The translations under genes and the position numbers were made by a program. A DNA stretch of 64,000 nt, taken from Synechococcus sp. SP2 MAG. GTDB taxonomy: Bacteria; Cyanobacteriota; Cyanobacteriia; PCC-6307; Cyanobiaceae. Under the pieces are notes generated by a model, which was not told where the DNA came from, made no database searches, and saw nothing but the letters and a program-made list of their open reading frames with translations. The stretch is taken from NCBI GenBank assembly GCA_030756895.1, contig JAVBIX010000010.1:1-64000 (forward strand), in the 5' to 3' direction. This document shows positions 1 through 8,750 of this stretch, one piece after another (position 1 is the stretch's first letter; the number at the start of each line of letters is the position of its first letter).

Positions 1-182
1 CAATGTAAAGGAAGATTGAGCTGGTGACACGATGTCCGGCGTGAGCGCTCCTGATCCCAGTGATCAGCTCAGCTGATAGCTCCTCTCTTGGAGTGGGTTT
101 GAGGCCTGAGGGTGGTGCCTGAAGGGAAGAGCTGAAGGTCTTGATGATCACCAGGTCCAACAGGGAGTCCTGTGTAAAGGCA

Positions 183-210
183 ATAAAAAACACCACGCGA
201 CGGTGGTGTT
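183..210 (-). terminator. Rho-independent terminator of the small membrane-protein gene
   Basis: An 8-bp inverted repeat (arms 189-196 and 203-210, six-base loop) is followed on the minus strand by a run of six T. It lies 39 bases after the stop of the small gene at 249-431, so that gene probably ends its own short transcript here. Confidence 0.8.
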
Positions 211-248
211 GATCCCTGCTTTTGTAAGCAAGCCGCTGGAAATGTGGC

Positions 249-431
249 TCAGACGGCTCCGGTTGCAGCCACCGGCTGCATCATGCCCCCATCTCCATTC
301 CCAAAATCATCATCATCTGAGTTTTCGTTGGATTGGGTCAGTACGTATGCCCCAATAAAAAAGCTTCCAACGATGCTAATAACAAGTTGGAACGGAAAGT
401 TGATGCTTTCAGAGACGACGTATTCGCCCAT
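249..431 (-). CDS. small single-span membrane protein with acidic tail, unknown function
   Basis: A 60-residue protein that I do not recognise. Residues about 11-33 form one hydrophobic span (INFPFQLVISIVGSFFIGAY). It is followed by a polar tail with four consecutive Asp, a Gly/Asn-rich stretch and the ending GGMMQPVAATGAV. ATG at 431 is preferred over TTG at 434 because a GGAG lies eight bases upstream of the ATG. The gene has a well-formed promoter (456-484) and its own terminator (183-210), and it lies downstream of psbA on the same strand but past psbA's terminator. This favours a real, separately transcribed gene. A thylakoid or photosystem-associated role is only a guess from the position. 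Absence of homologues would make it suspect. Confidence 0.7.
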   Translation of the reverse strand: MGEYVVSESINFPFQLVISIVGSFFIGAYVLTQSNENSDDDDFGNGDGGMMQPVAATGAV

Positions 432-455
432 CAATAAATCTCCGTTACTTTTCTA

Positions 456-484
456 AATATAGTCGGGAAGACTGGTTTTGTCAT
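456..484 (-). promoter_or_regulatory. sigma-70-type promoter for the small membrane-protein gene
   Basis: On the minus strand a -35 ATGACA (479-484) and a -10 TATATT (456-461) are separated by exactly 17 bases. The predicted start of transcription, near 449, leaves a leader of roughly 18 bases containing the GGAG ribosome-binding site. The match to consensus is good at both boxes; no start-site data are available. Confidence 0.6.
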
Positions 485-601
485 CGTGTTAGTCAGTTTT
501 TCCAACTGGAACGGGTGACAGGTGAAGGGATCCTTATTGGACAAGCCGCGAAGGATTGTTTGTGATTAGCACGTTGCTTTTAAAAGAAGCCAGCGCACAA
601 A

Positions 602-630
602 AAAGCCCCCTCCTTTTGGGAGGGGGCTTT
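602..630 (-). terminator. psbA terminator
   Basis: A GC-rich 12-bp stem (602-613 with 618-629, loop of four T on the plus strand) ends in a T-run on the minus strand and lies 38 bases after the psbA stop. A second perfect 7-bp inverted repeat (633-639 with 645-651) sits between the stop codon and the terminator and may help protect the 3' end of the mRNA. Confidence 0.9.
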
Positions 631-667
631 CTAGTTCAGTTGATCTGAACTTTTAAGGGGTTCCGGA

Positions 668-1747
668 TCAACCGATTGCAGGTGCTTGAAGTGCCACAGG
701 TGTGGACTCAGCAGCTGCCAGGTCGAGAGGGAAGTTATGAGCGTTGCGCTCGTGCATCACTTCCATGCCAAGTCCAGCTCTGTTAAGAACGTCGGCCCAT
801 GTGTTCAGGACGCGGCCCTGACCATCAAGGATTGACTGGTTGAAGTTGAAGCCGTTCAAGTTGAAGGCCATGGTTGACACGCCAAGGGCGGTGAACCAGA
901 TGCCGACTACAGGCCAGGCTGCAAGGAAGAAGTGAAGGCTACGGCTGTTGTTGAACGAGGCGTATTGGAAGATCAGGCGACCGAAGTAGCCGTGAGCAGC
1001 CACGATGTTGTACGTCTCTTCTTCTTGGCCGAACTTATAGCCGTAGTTCTGGGACTCGGTCTCGGTTGTTTCACGAACCAAGGATGAGGTCACCAATGAA
1101 CCGTGCATGGCGGAGAACAGTGAACCACCGAAGACACCAGCCACTCCAAGCATGTGGAAGGGGTGCATCAGGATGTTGTGCTCAGCCTGGAAGACCAACA
1201 TGTAGTTGAAGGTTCCAGAGATGCCCAAAGGCATGGCGTCAGAGAAAGAACCCTGACCGAAGGGGTAGACCAGGAACACTGCAGATGCAGCAGCAACAGG
1301 TGCGCTGTATGCAACACAGATCCAAGGGCGCATGCCCAAGCGGTAGGAAAGTTCCCACTCACGTCCCATATAGGCGTAGATGCCGATCAGGAAGTGGAAC
1401 ACAACCAGTTGGAAAGGACCGCCGTTGTAGAGCCACTCGTCGAGTGAGGCAGCTTCCCAGATTGGGTAGAAGTGCAAGCCAATGGCGTTGCTGGAAGGAA
1501 CAACAGCACCAGAAATGATGTTGTTGCCATACATCAGTGAACCTGCAACAGGCTCGCGGATGCCGTCGATATCAACCGGAGGTGCGGCGATAAAAGCAAC
1601 GATGAAGCAAGTGGTAGCGGCAAGCAGTGTGGGGATCATCAGAACACCGAACCAACCGACATAAAGACGGTTGTTGGTGGAGGTGACCCACTCACAGAAC
1701 TGCTGCCAGCCGTTAGCGCCGGAGCGCTGCTGGATGGTGGTAGTCAT
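668..1747 (-). CDS. psbA: photosystem II reaction-centre protein D1, Glu130 (D1:2-type) form
   Basis: D1 binds the primary-donor chlorophylls, pheophytin, QB and most ligands of the oxygen-evolving Mn4Ca cluster in the thylakoid membrane. The full length of 359 residues is intact. Visible functional residues are Tyr161 (TyrZ), Asp170, Glu189, His190, His198, His215, Ser264, His272, His332, Glu333, His337, Asp342 and Ala344. The last is the normal CtpA processing point and leaves a 15-residue tail. Residue 130 is Glu, which in Synechococcus marks the high-light D1:2 isoform rather than Gln130 D1:1. No strong Shine-Dalgarno sequence precedes the ATG, and the leader carries two hairpins and upstream HLR1-like octamers, which suggests light-dependent control. 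A radical-SAM gene is divergent from it. Marine Synechococcus usually have several psbA copies; only one is here. Confidence 0.99.
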   Translation of the reverse strand: MTTTIQQRSGANGWQQFCEWVTSTNNRLYVGWFGVLMIPTLLAATTCFIVAFIAAPPVDIDGIREPVAGSLMYGNNIISGAVVPSSNAIGLHFYPIWEAASLDEWLYNGGPFQLVVFHFLIGIYAYMGREWELSYRLGMRPWICVAYSAPVAAASAVFLVYPFGQGSFSDAMPLGISGTFNYMLVFQAEHNILMHPFHMLGVAGVFGGSLFSAMHGSLVTSSLVRETTETESQNYGYKFGQEEETYNIVAAHGYFGRLIFQYASFNNSRSLHFFLAAWPVVGIWFTALGVSTMAFNLNGFNFNQSILDGQGRVLNTWADVLNRAGLGMEVMHERNAHNFPLDLAAAESTPVALQAPAIG

Positions 1748-1763
1748 GAATACGGAAAAGAAG

Positions 1764-1805
1764 GTCTCGCAAGGAGACGGTTACGGAAGGGCAGGACGCC
1801 CTGCC
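1764..1805 (-). promoter_or_regulatory. two stem-loops in the psbA mRNA leader
   Basis: Two inverted repeats lie between the predicted promoter and the psbA start: a 5-bp stem (1764-1768 with 1774-1778) and a 6-bp stem (1790-1795 with 1800-1805). Both would form in the mRNA. No clear Shine-Dalgarno sequence follows, so structure may govern mRNA stability or ribosome entry. Folding is inferred by eye. Confidence 0.5.
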
Positions 1806-1811
1806 GAATGC

Positions 1812-1839
1812 ATTGTAAAGCAAGTTTGCGGTTTGTAAC
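1812..1839 (-). promoter_or_regulatory. psbA core promoter overlapped by two HLR1-like octamers
   Basis: On the minus strand GTTACAAA (1832-1839) and TTTACAAT (1812-1819) both fit the octamer (G/T)TTACA(A/T)(A/T) of the HLR1 site bound by the response regulator RpaB. They are direct repeats 20 bases apart, start to start. The second contains the candidate -10 TACAAT (1812-1817). The first contains a -35-like GTTACA (1834-1839) at 16-base spacing. Overlap of the core promoter is the arrangement expected for repression under low light. Canonical HLR1 octamers are two bases apart, so this spacing is unusual. Confidence 0.5.
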
Positions 1840-1910
1840 CACTTGTTCATGCGGTAATCCTGAAGTTCGCGGCCGGGCGTTGCAGCGGATGCAGTTGTTA
1901 GCGTCCGCAC

Positions 1911-3515
1911 ATGAGCAACGCAGCGCCAACAAACACCTCAAGGGCAGCAGGCGAAAGAGTTCTGTTTGTGCGCTTGCCATGCAATCCGATCTTTCCGATT
2001 GGCCCGATTTATTTGGCTGATCACTTGCACAAGTGTTTTCCAGATTTGCCTCAGCGCATTCTTGATTTGGCAGCCCTGCCGGTCCTTGATGTAGAGGGCG
2101 TTCTGCTCAACGTGGTGGATCAGTTTCGGCCCACGCTGTTGGTGTTCTCTTGGAGAGACATCCAGATCTATGCCCCTGTGGATGGACGCGGTGGGAATCC
2201 GCTTCAAAACTCATTTGAAGTTTTTTACGCACGCAACCCTTTGAAGCGGATCAAAGGGGCCTTGGGCGGATTGCGCTTGATGACTAGTCATTACGGCGAG
2301 CTTCATCGCAATCAGAAATTGGTGCGCCATGGTTTGAAACGGGCGCGTCGCCATCGTCCCGAGGCCCGTGTTGTCCTTGGTGGAGGAGCGGTCAGCGTCT
2401 TCTATGAACAGCTGGGCCGGTCCTTGCCCAAGGGCACCATCATTTCAATCGGTGAGGGCGAACCCCTTCTAGAAAAGCTCCTTGCTCAACAACCGCTTGA
2501 TGGAGAGCGTTGTTTTGTTGTGGGAGAGGCACCTCGCCCGGGTTTGATTCACGAGCAACCCGAAAGCAGGCCCAAAACTGCCTGTGATTACAACTACATC
2601 TCTTCAATCTGGCCACAGCTGGATTGGTACTTAGAAGGCGGAGACTTTTACGTCGGTGTTCAGACCAAACGAGGTTGCCCCCACAACTGTTGTTATTGCG
2701 TTTACACCGTTGTGGAAGGCAAGCAAGTGCGGGTCAATCCTGTGCAGGAAGTTGTCGCTGAAATGCGTCAGCTCTACGACCGTGGAGTGCGTGGCTTCTG
2801 GTTTACCGATGCTCAGTTCATTCCCGCTCGCAAATACATCGAAGATGCCAAAGAGCTGTTGCGCGCGATTAAGGCTGAAGGTTTAACGGGGATTCGTTGG
2901 GCGGCCTACATCCGTGCCGACAACTTGGATCCCGAGTTGGCTCAGTTGATGGTTGAAACGGGCATGAGTTATTTCGAAATTGGCATTACCTCAGGCTCCC
3001 AGGAACTCGTGCGCAAGATGCGTATGGGGTACAACCTGCGCACTGTTTTGGACAGTTGCCGCATGCTTGCCGAGGCGGGCTTCCGTGATCATGTGTCGGT
3101 GAATTACTCCTTCAACGTGATTGATGAACGGCCGGAAACGATTCGGCAAACCGTGGCGTACCACCGCGAGCTTGAAGCGATTTTTGGTGAAGATCTGGTG
3201 GAGCCTGCCATTTTCTTTATCGGCTTGCAGCCGCATACGCATCTCGAGCAATACGGCTTCGATCAAGGCCTGATCAAGCCTGGCTACAACCCGATGAGCA
3301 TGATGCCTTGGACGGCACGAAAGCTTCTTTGGAATCCTGAGCCGATGGGCAGCACGTTTGGCAGGGTTTGCCTTGAAGCGTTTGATCGCGATCCCAGTCG
3401 TTTTGGCAAAACGGTGATGGAAATTCTGGAACGCGACTACGGCACAGCTCCACTCGAAGAAGCCCTGCGTGCGCCAGTTGAAGGCCGTAAGGCCTTGGCC
3501 ACGGCGATCCGCTAG
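1911..3515 (+). CDS. radical SAM protein divergent from psbA (photosystem II high-light-acclimation type)
   Basis: A 534-residue radical-SAM protein. The iron-sulfur motif CxxxCxxC is Cys256, Cys260, Cys263 (CPHNCCYC). The N-terminal part (about 15-200), with VVLGGGAVS and SIGEGEP strings, resembles the B12-binding-like domain of BchE-type enzymes. The second half has the usual radical-SAM TIM-barrel strings (FWFTDAQF, YFEIGITSGS). I recall this cyanobacterial family being named 'photosystem II high light acclimation radical SAM protein'; the reaction is unknown to me. It starts 163 bases from psbA on the other strand, so the two share an intergenic control region. The stop lies one base before the convergent CPBP gene. 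Radical-SAM membership is certain, cobalamin binding plausible and substrate unknown. Confidence 0.9.
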   Translation: MSNAAPTNTSRAAGERVLFVRLPCNPIFPIGPIYLADHLHKCFPDLPQRILDLAALPVLDVEGVLLNVVDQFRPTLLVFSWRDIQIYAPVDGRGGNPLQNSFEVFYARNPLKRIKGALGGLRLMTSHYGELHRNQKLVRHGLKRARRHRPEARVVLGGGAVSVFYEQLGRSLPKGTIISIGEGEPLLEKLLAQQPLDGERCFVVGEAPRPGLIHEQPESRPKTACDYNYISSIWPQLDWYLEGGDFYVGVQTKRGCPHNCCYCVYTVVEGKQVRVNPVQEVVAEMRQLYDRGVRGFWFTDAQFIPARKYIEDAKELLRAIKAEGLTGIRWAAYIRADNLDPELAQLMVETGMSYFEIGITSGSQELVRKMRMGYNLRTVLDSCRMLAEAGFRDHVSVNYSFNVIDERPETIRQTVAYHRELEAIFGEDLVEPAIFFIGLQPHTHLEQYGFDQGLIKPGYNPMSMMPWTARKLLWNPEPMGSTFGRVCLEAFDRDPSRFGKTVMEILERDYGTAPLEEALRAPVEGRKALATAIR

Positions 3516-3516
3516 C

Positions 3517-4332
3517 TCAGCGCCACCAGCGGCGACGCACCAGAATTAATCCCGCCAGCCCAGCCCAGCCCAGGAGGCCTCCGATCGGATTGGGATTAGC
3601 CCCGCCTGGACCAAGGAGCCAAGCAGGACCTGTCGCCGGCACGCTGATTAGGCCGGCTTGCAGGGCAAACCAGCCCCCGACCAATCCGCCGTGGAGTCCA
3701 ACCGATCCCCAGAGTGCACCTTGATCGGCTCGCCGTTGCAGCGCTAGGGCCAGCCCCAAGAGAGCAAGCCCTACTAACAGGCCGACCGCTTCGATCGCTG
3801 GCAGCTGATACCAGGGATGCACCAGAGCAAAGAAGGTGGCCTGCAAGCCAATGGCCCGTTGCCGGCCTCCCAGCAGCTCCAATTCACCCCAGAGCCAACC
3901 ACGGAAGAGCAACTCCTCAGCGAATCCCGCCCCCAGCATCAGGGCGATGGCATTAAGGAGTTGTCCGGCCGTGAGTTGCCCCTGCCATTGGCTCTGGCCG
4001 CTGAGCAGTAGGACCACAACCACGCCAACAAGAAGCGCAGCGGCCTTAAGGAATCCACGAACGAAGGCGCGTAGGCCAGCAGCTGCAGGGACGACAATTC
4101 CCAGTTGCTGCCAGGGATGCTCGACGCCCCAGCTCCGGCGCAAGCGCCAAGGAAGGGTGAAGAGCAGAAGCAGCAGCGCCACTACCACTCCGGCCAGGTT
4201 TACCTGGTCCGGGCGCCATTCGGGAAAAAGCAACGCTAGCGGTCGTGCACTCAGCAAACCCAGCCCATAGAGCACCGGTACATAAAAGAGTGTTCCCCAC
4301 CAGTGCAACGTTGATCTGGGGGGGGGCTGCAT
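3517..4332 (-). CDS. CPBP-family intramembrane glutamic protease (Abi/CAAX-like)
   Basis: A 271-residue, strongly hydrophobic protein with about eight membrane spans. It has the three CPBP motifs: EExxxR (Glu139-Glu140-Arg144, EELLFR), FxxxH (His172, FALVH) and a third His214 (GLHGG). The family includes CAAX prenyl endopeptidases and many bacterial proteases of unknown substrate. The ATG at 4332 overlaps the clpS stop by one base (TGATG), which indicates translational coupling; a GTG three bases earlier is an alternative. The N-terminus is rich in Pro and the C-terminus ends in Arg/Trp. Substrate cannot be inferred. Confidence 0.9.
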   Translation of the reverse strand: MQPPPRSTLHWWGTLFYVPVLYGLGLLSARPLALLFPEWRPDQVNLAGVVVALLLLLFTLPWRLRRSWGVEHPWQQLGIVVPAAAGLRAFVRGFLKAAALLVGVVVVLLLSGQSQWQGQLTAGQLLNAIALMLGAGFAEELLFRGWLWGELELLGGRQRAIGLQATFFALVHPWYQLPAIEAVGLLVGLALLGLALALQRRADQGALWGSVGLHGGLVGGWFALQAGLISVPATGPAWLLGPGGANPNPIGGLLGWAGLAGLILVRRRWWR

Positions 4333-4643
4333 CACTCTTCTGGTTCGATGGTGCTAGTCAGGCCCTTGTTCTTCAAGGTTTCGCAGTAGAACTCTGCCGG
4401 TTCAATGTCGCAAACGATTACCAGGCCTACTCCCGTGTTGTGGGTTTCCAGCATCACGGCCATCGCGTCTTGCTCACTGAGCTGGGGAACCACCTGCTGA
4501 AGCGTGACGACGACGTACTCCATGCTGTTGACAGGGTCGTTGTGAAGCAAAACCTTGTAGCGGGGCGATGTTTTGCGCACCCGCTCTGTTTGCTTGTCAA
4601 GAACCGCAGCCCCACCGGGGCTACGGCTGGGTGTATCCACCAT
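4332..4643 (-). CDS. clpS: ATP-dependent Clp protease adaptor ClpS
   Basis: A 103-residue ClpS. It binds proteins with destabilising N-terminal residues and hands them to the ClpC/ClpA unfoldase. The core carries the family signature LHNDPVNSMEYVV, with the Asp and Met that line the N-degron pocket, then a helix rich in Gln/Val and the motif HNTGVGLV. The short N-terminal arm (DTPSRSPGGAAVLDK) is variable in the family. ATG at 4643 is preferred; GTG at 4649 is in frame. It is co-transcribed and overlaps with the CPBP protease. Confidence 0.95.
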   Translation of the reverse strand: MVDTPSRSPGGAAVLDKQTERVRKTSPRYKVLLHNDPVNSMEYVVVTLQQVVPQLSEQDAMAVMLETHNTGVGLVIVCDIEPAEFYCETLKNKGLTSTIEPEE

Positions 4644-4684
4644 TGCCACTGATTCCCACTACTCCCAATCTAGGAGTGATGAGG

Positions 4685-5911
4685 TCATAGGTTGCGAATG
4701 CGGGCCATGGCTTCGTCCACATTGCTACGGCTGTTGAAAGCGGAAAGGCGGAAATAGCCCTCTCCTGCAGCACCGAAGCCACTTCCTGGGGTCCCCACCA
4801 CGTTGGCCTTCTGAAGGAGGTGATCGAAGAAGCTCCAGGAGTCCATTCCCGAAGGCGTTTTAAGCCATACATAGGGGGCGTGCTGACCTCCATGCACTTC
4901 GATTCCTGCAGCGCTGAGCTCGCGCCGGATGATGGCAGCGTTCTCCATGTAAAAGCTCACGAGCGCCTTCACTTCCTGTTGCCCTGCATCGGAATACACC
5001 GCTTCTGCGCCGCGCTGAATGATGTAGCTCACACCGTTGAACTTGGTGCTCTGCCGACGGTTCCAAAGCCCCCAAAGCTCCACCTCTGAACCATCGTCGG
5101 CTTTGCCCTTGAGCCCTTTAGGAACAACGGTTAAGGCGCAGCGGGTGCCTGTGAATCCGGCGTTTTTAGAGAAGGAGCGGAATTCGATCGCACAGTCGCG
5201 AGCGCCCTCGATTTCATAGATGGAATGGGGCAGCTCGGGATCTTGAATGAACGCTTCGTACGCGGCATCAAACAGGATCAAGGCCTTGTTGGCACGGGCG
5301 TAGTCAACCCATGCCTTGAGTTGCGCTTTCGTCGCTACAGCGCCGGTGGGGTTGTTGGGATAACAGAGATAGATCAGGTCAACAGGTTCACTGGGAATCT
5401 GCGCTGCAAACCCGTTGTCGGCGCTGATCGGCAGGTAAGTGAGGCCGCCATAACGACCGTCATCACCAGATTCGCCTGTACGGCCAGCCATCACATTGCT
5501 GTCGACATACACCGGATACACCGGATCGGTCACTGCAATGCGATTGCCACTCCCAAGGATGTCGAGAATATTGCTGCTGTCGCATTTGGAGCCATCCGAT
5601 ACAAAGATCTCCTCTGCACTGATCTCGCAGCCCCTGGCTTGGAAGTCATCGCGGGCAATTGCCTCGCGAAGCCAGCCATAGCCCTGTTCAGGCCCATAGC
5701 CGTGGAATCCTTCCGCTGTCCCCATCTCGTCGATGGCTGATTTCATGGCGTCACGGCAGGCCTGCGGTAGCGGCTCTGTGACGTCTCCGATGCCGAGACG
5801 AATCAGCTGGGCCTCGGGGTTGGCGCTACTAAAGGCCTTCACCCTGCGGCCAATCTCAGGGAACAGATAACCCGCTTTGAGTTTCAGGTAATTGCCGTTG
5901 ACCTTGACCAC
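4685..5911 (-). CDS. dapL: LL-diaminopimelate aminotransferase
   Basis: A PLP-dependent fold-type I aminotransferase that converts tetrahydrodipicolinate plus glutamate to LL-diaminopimelate in one step, the route to lysine and murein used by plants, cyanobacteria and Chlamydia. The length from GTG at 5911 is 408 residues, as usual for DapL. The start context [20 protein letters not shown] is the conserved N-terminus, so the longer reading upstream is not used. The PLP-binding lysine lies in [13 protein letters not shown], and the cofactor-contact strings SDGSKCD and YPNNPTGA are present. It is divergent from the fused radical-SAM gene with 57 bases between starts. Confidence 0.97.
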   Translation of the reverse strand: MVKVNGNYLKLKAGYLFPEIGRRVKAFSSANPEAQLIRLGIGDVTEPLPQACRDAMKSAIDEMGTAEGFHGYGPEQGYGWLREAIARDDFQARGCEISAEEIFVSDGSKCDSSNILDILGSGNRIAVTDPVYPVYVDSNVMAGRTGESGDDGRYGGLTYLPISADNGFAAQIPSEPVDLIYLCYPNNPTGAVATKAQLKAWVDYARANKALILFDAAYEAFIQDPELPHSIYEIEGARDCAIEFRSFSKNAGFTGTRCALTVVPKGLKGKADDGSEVELWGLWNRRQSTKFNGVSYIIQRGAEAVYSDAGQQEVKALVSFYMENAAIIRRELSAAGIEVHGGQHAPYVWLKTPSGMDSWSFFDHLLQKANVVGTPGSGFGAAGEGYFRLSAFNSRSNVDEAMARIRNL

Positions 5912-5968
5912 GAATGACTGGAGTTGCTTCGGGCATCCTGCTACATACGATGAAAGAAGCAGGGCCTG

Positions 5969-8647
5969 GTGGTCGTGATTGTCGCCCCGTCCCACACGAA
6001 GCAGGATCCTGATCCCCACGCTGTCGTGGCGTTTGATCAGCTTGTTGATGCCTCAATCAATCGTCCCGCCCGCTACATGGGCCATGAGTTGGGGGTTGAG
6101 CCACGGGATTGGGAGGCGGCGCGCGTGCGCTGGGCTCTGACCTATCCCGAGATTTACGAGGTGGGCTCCAGCAACCTCGGCCACATCATTCTTTATTCCA
6201 TCCTTAATGCTGTTCCTGGTCAGCTGTGTGATCGGGCCTATCTTCCCGAGGCTGATCTTTCAGAGAGGCTGAAAGAGCGGAATCAAGCCTTGTTTGCTGT
6301 GGAGAGCAGGAGGCCGCTCCCCGCCTTTGACATCCTGGGCTTCAGCCTCAGCTATGAGCTGGGTGCGACCAATATTCTCGCCATGTTGGATTTGGCGAAG
6401 GTGCCGCTTTATGCGGCAGAAAGGGGAGACTTGCCTCTCTCTCATCCTGAATCTCCGCCACTGATTTTTGCAGGCGGCCCCACAGCCACCAGCAACCCTG
6501 AGCCTTACGCAGCTTTTTTCGACTTCATTGCTTTAGGCGATGGGGAGGAGCTTCTCCCTGAAATTGGATTGGTGGTGGCAGAAGCCAAAGCTGAGGGCTG
6601 GTCTCGAACGGACCTACTTCGTGATCTCGCTTTTGTCCCAGGGGTGTATGTGCCGTCCCTTTATGGACCTGATCAGCAAGGGATCAGCGTGGAGCCGCTG
6701 GAGGCTGGTCTTCCGGATCGCTTGTTGAGGCGTGTTGCCACTCCCATGCCCCATTACGCGATGGGACTCGTTCCCCATGTGGAGACCGTGCATGACCGAT
6801 TGACGGTGGAAATTCGCCGTGGTTGCACCCGAGGCTGTCGTTTTTGCCAGCCGGGAATGCTGACAAGACCAGCGAGGGACGTGGAGCCTGAGGCCGTGAT
6901 TGAGGCGATTGAAACGGGAATGAAGCGAACGGGTTACAGCGACTTCTCTTTGCTGTCGTTGAGCTGCAGCGATTACCTGGCGTTGCCCGCTGTGGGGGTA
7001 GAGCTTCGCAATCGTCTTGCCGATCGCAATGTCACGCTTCAGTTGCCCAGCCAGCGGGTGGATCGGTTTGATGACGACATCGCTCATATCCTCGGGGGCT
7101 CCCGCCAGTCGGGCCTGACGTTTGCACCGGAAGCCGGCACCCAACGGCTGAGAGACATCGTGAACAAAGGCCTCACGGATGCAGATCTTGTCGCTGGAAT
7201 CCGCACGGCAATGCAAAACGGCTTCCGCAAGGTGAAGCTCTATTTCATGATCGGACTGCCGGGTGAGACCGATGCCGATGTGCTCGGCATTGCCGAGACC
7301 TGTCGGATGTTGCTCGATTGCTGCCGCGATTTGGGTCGCCTCAATCTCAACATCACCATCAGTAATTTCACCCCGAAGCCGCACACACCGTTTCAGTGGC
7401 ATAGCGTTTCAACCTCGGAGTTTTTAAGGCGTCAGCAGTTGCTGAGGGAAGCTGGAAAGCGCCTCCGCGGTGTGCGCTTCAACTTCACGGATGTGAGGCT
7501 TTCCGCTATGGAGGACTTCGTCGGTCGCGGCGACAGGAGCTTGGCTCCTGTTATCGAAGCGGCATGGCGAGCGGGTGCAGGCATGGATGCATGGTTTGAG
7601 GCCCTCGATCGCACCTATGAGGCTTGGACGGGTGCCATTGCAGCAGCAGGCCTTGAGGGCCGCTACCGAGCCCTTGAGCTCGGCGGCTGGGGACGTACGA
7701 ATGCACTCAGCGAGGAAGGGTTGGATGCGTTTTGTTCTCAGCCCCTGCCTTGGGACCACATCGACACTGGGATTGATAAGCGCTGGTTGGCAGAAGATCT
7801 CAAGCGAGCTCTTGAAGCGTCTGTTGTTCCGGATTGTTCGTTCGAGGGATGCAGCAGTTGTGGGGTCTGTGGCCCTGACCTAGGCCACAACGTTGTGATT
7901 CCTCCTCCTGAGATCCCTGTTCAGAAACCAAGGCAGGCTCCGCCAAGCGATCGAGTGTGCCGGATCAGGTTTCGTTTCAGCAAAACAGGCGCGATGGCCC
8001 TGCTCAGCCATCTCGATTTGGTGCGCTTGTTTGAGCGTGCGCTTCGACGTGCTGAATTGCCGATCAGTTTCACCGGTGGCTTTCACCCCCTTCCCCGTCT
8101 TCAGCTCGCCTTGGCGTTGCCGCTTGGCGTGCAAGGGGAGGGGGAATGGATGGATTTGGAATTTATTGAACAAGTTGAGGCGCTAGAGGTTTTGAAGCGT
8201 TGGCAACAGACCCTTCCCCCAGGGCTTTTGTTGTTGGAGGCCTATGAAGTGCCCGTGTCTGGCCAGAGCCTTTCGCAACAATTGGAGGCAGCCCGATGGA
8301 GCTTTGAGCTGAAACCTCAAGCGGGAGAACCTTCGATTTCCTTTGAGCAGTGGAAGCAGGTGGTGGATGATTTGTTGGCGCGAGACACGCTCGTTTGGGA
8401 CGACACCGACAAAAAAGGACGTCCTCGTCGGCGCGACTGCAGGCCTGCTTTAGAGACGCTTGAGATCGTGGCTCCGGTTGATGGCGCGGCGATGAGCGGG
8501 GTAACGCTTGAGTGCTTCGCTCACATCGATGATCTAGGCAGGAGCCTCAAGCCCGCTCAGCTTCAGCACTGGTTGTCTGAAGCCTTGGAGCAGTCCTTGC
8601 ATCTTCACAATGTGCGTCGCCTCGAACTACGGCTTATGCGGTGCTAA
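5969..8647 (+). CDS. fused radical SAM protein (TIGR03960-type B12-binding radical SAM plus DUF2344/TIGR03936)
   Basis: An 892-residue protein in three parts. Residues about 50-250 look like a B12-binding-type domain. A radical-SAM domain has CxxxCxxC at Cys286, Cys290, Cys293 (CTRGCRFC). A C-terminal DUF2344-type domain covers about 660-890. Between the last two is a cysteine cluster, Cys623, Cys628, Cys631, Cys634, that could hold a second metal centre. The function is unknown. In many bacteria this family lies immediately upstream of an RNase E/G gene; here rne follows and then rnhB, so the linkage is kept. GTG at 5969 is the longest start and GTG at 5975 is an alternative. A role in RNA or ribosome modification is an inference from context only. 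Confidence 0.92.
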   Translation: MVVIVAPSHTKQDPDPHAVVAFDQLVDASINRPARYMGHELGVEPRDWEAARVRWALTYPEIYEVGSSNLGHIILYSILNAVPGQLCDRAYLPEADLSERLKERNQALFAVESRRPLPAFDILGFSLSYELGATNILAMLDLAKVPLYAAERGDLPLSHPESPPLIFAGGPTATSNPEPYAAFFDFIALGDGEELLPEIGLVVAEAKAEGWSRTDLLRDLAFVPGVYVPSLYGPDQQGISVEPLEAGLPDRLLRRVATPMPHYAMGLVPHVETVHDRLTVEIRRGCTRGCRFCQPGMLTRPARDVEPEAVIEAIETGMKRTGYSDFSLLSLSCSDYLALPAVGVELRNRLADRNVTLQLPSQRVDRFDDDIAHILGGSRQSGLTFAPEAGTQRLRDIVNKGLTDADLVAGIRTAMQNGFRKVKLYFMIGLPGETDADVLGIAETCRMLLDCCRDLGRLNLNITISNFTPKPHTPFQWHSVSTSEFLRRQQLLREAGKRLRGVRFNFTDVRLSAMEDFVGRGDRSLAPVIEAAWRAGAGMDAWFEALDRTYEAWTGAIAAAGLEGRYRALELGGWGRTNALSEEGLDAFCSQPLPWDHIDTGIDKRWLAEDLKRALEASVVPDCSFEGCSSCGVCGPDLGHNVVIPPPEIPVQKPRQAPPSDRVCRIRFRFSKTGAMALLSHLDLVRLFERALRRAELPISFTGGFHPLPRLQLALALPLGVQGEGEWMDLEFIEQVEALEVLKRWQQTLPPGLLLLEAYEVPVSGQSLSQQLEAARWSFELKPQAGEPSISFEQWKQVVDDLLARDTLVWDDTDKKGRPRRRDCRPALETLEIVAPVDGAAMSGVTLECFAHIDDLGRSLKPAQLQHWLSEALEQSLHLHNVRRLELRLMRC

Positions 8648-8750
8648 ATTCAAAACAAGACGTCAAGCCACGGGCCTGCGCCACGGTTTCGTCCCGACCT
8701 TCTTGCTCCCACATCCTGCGGAATAAGAGGCCAGAGTCTCCTGTTTCAAA

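Noticed and set aside
5225-5740. 171-codon frame opposite dapL
   Set aside because: It overlaps the core of an intact aminotransferase and shows no family motif.
6614-7402. 262-codon antisense frame within the fused radical-SAM gene
   Set aside because: It lies entirely opposite a well-conserved protein, has no ribosome-binding site or family motif, and reads as a composition artefact.
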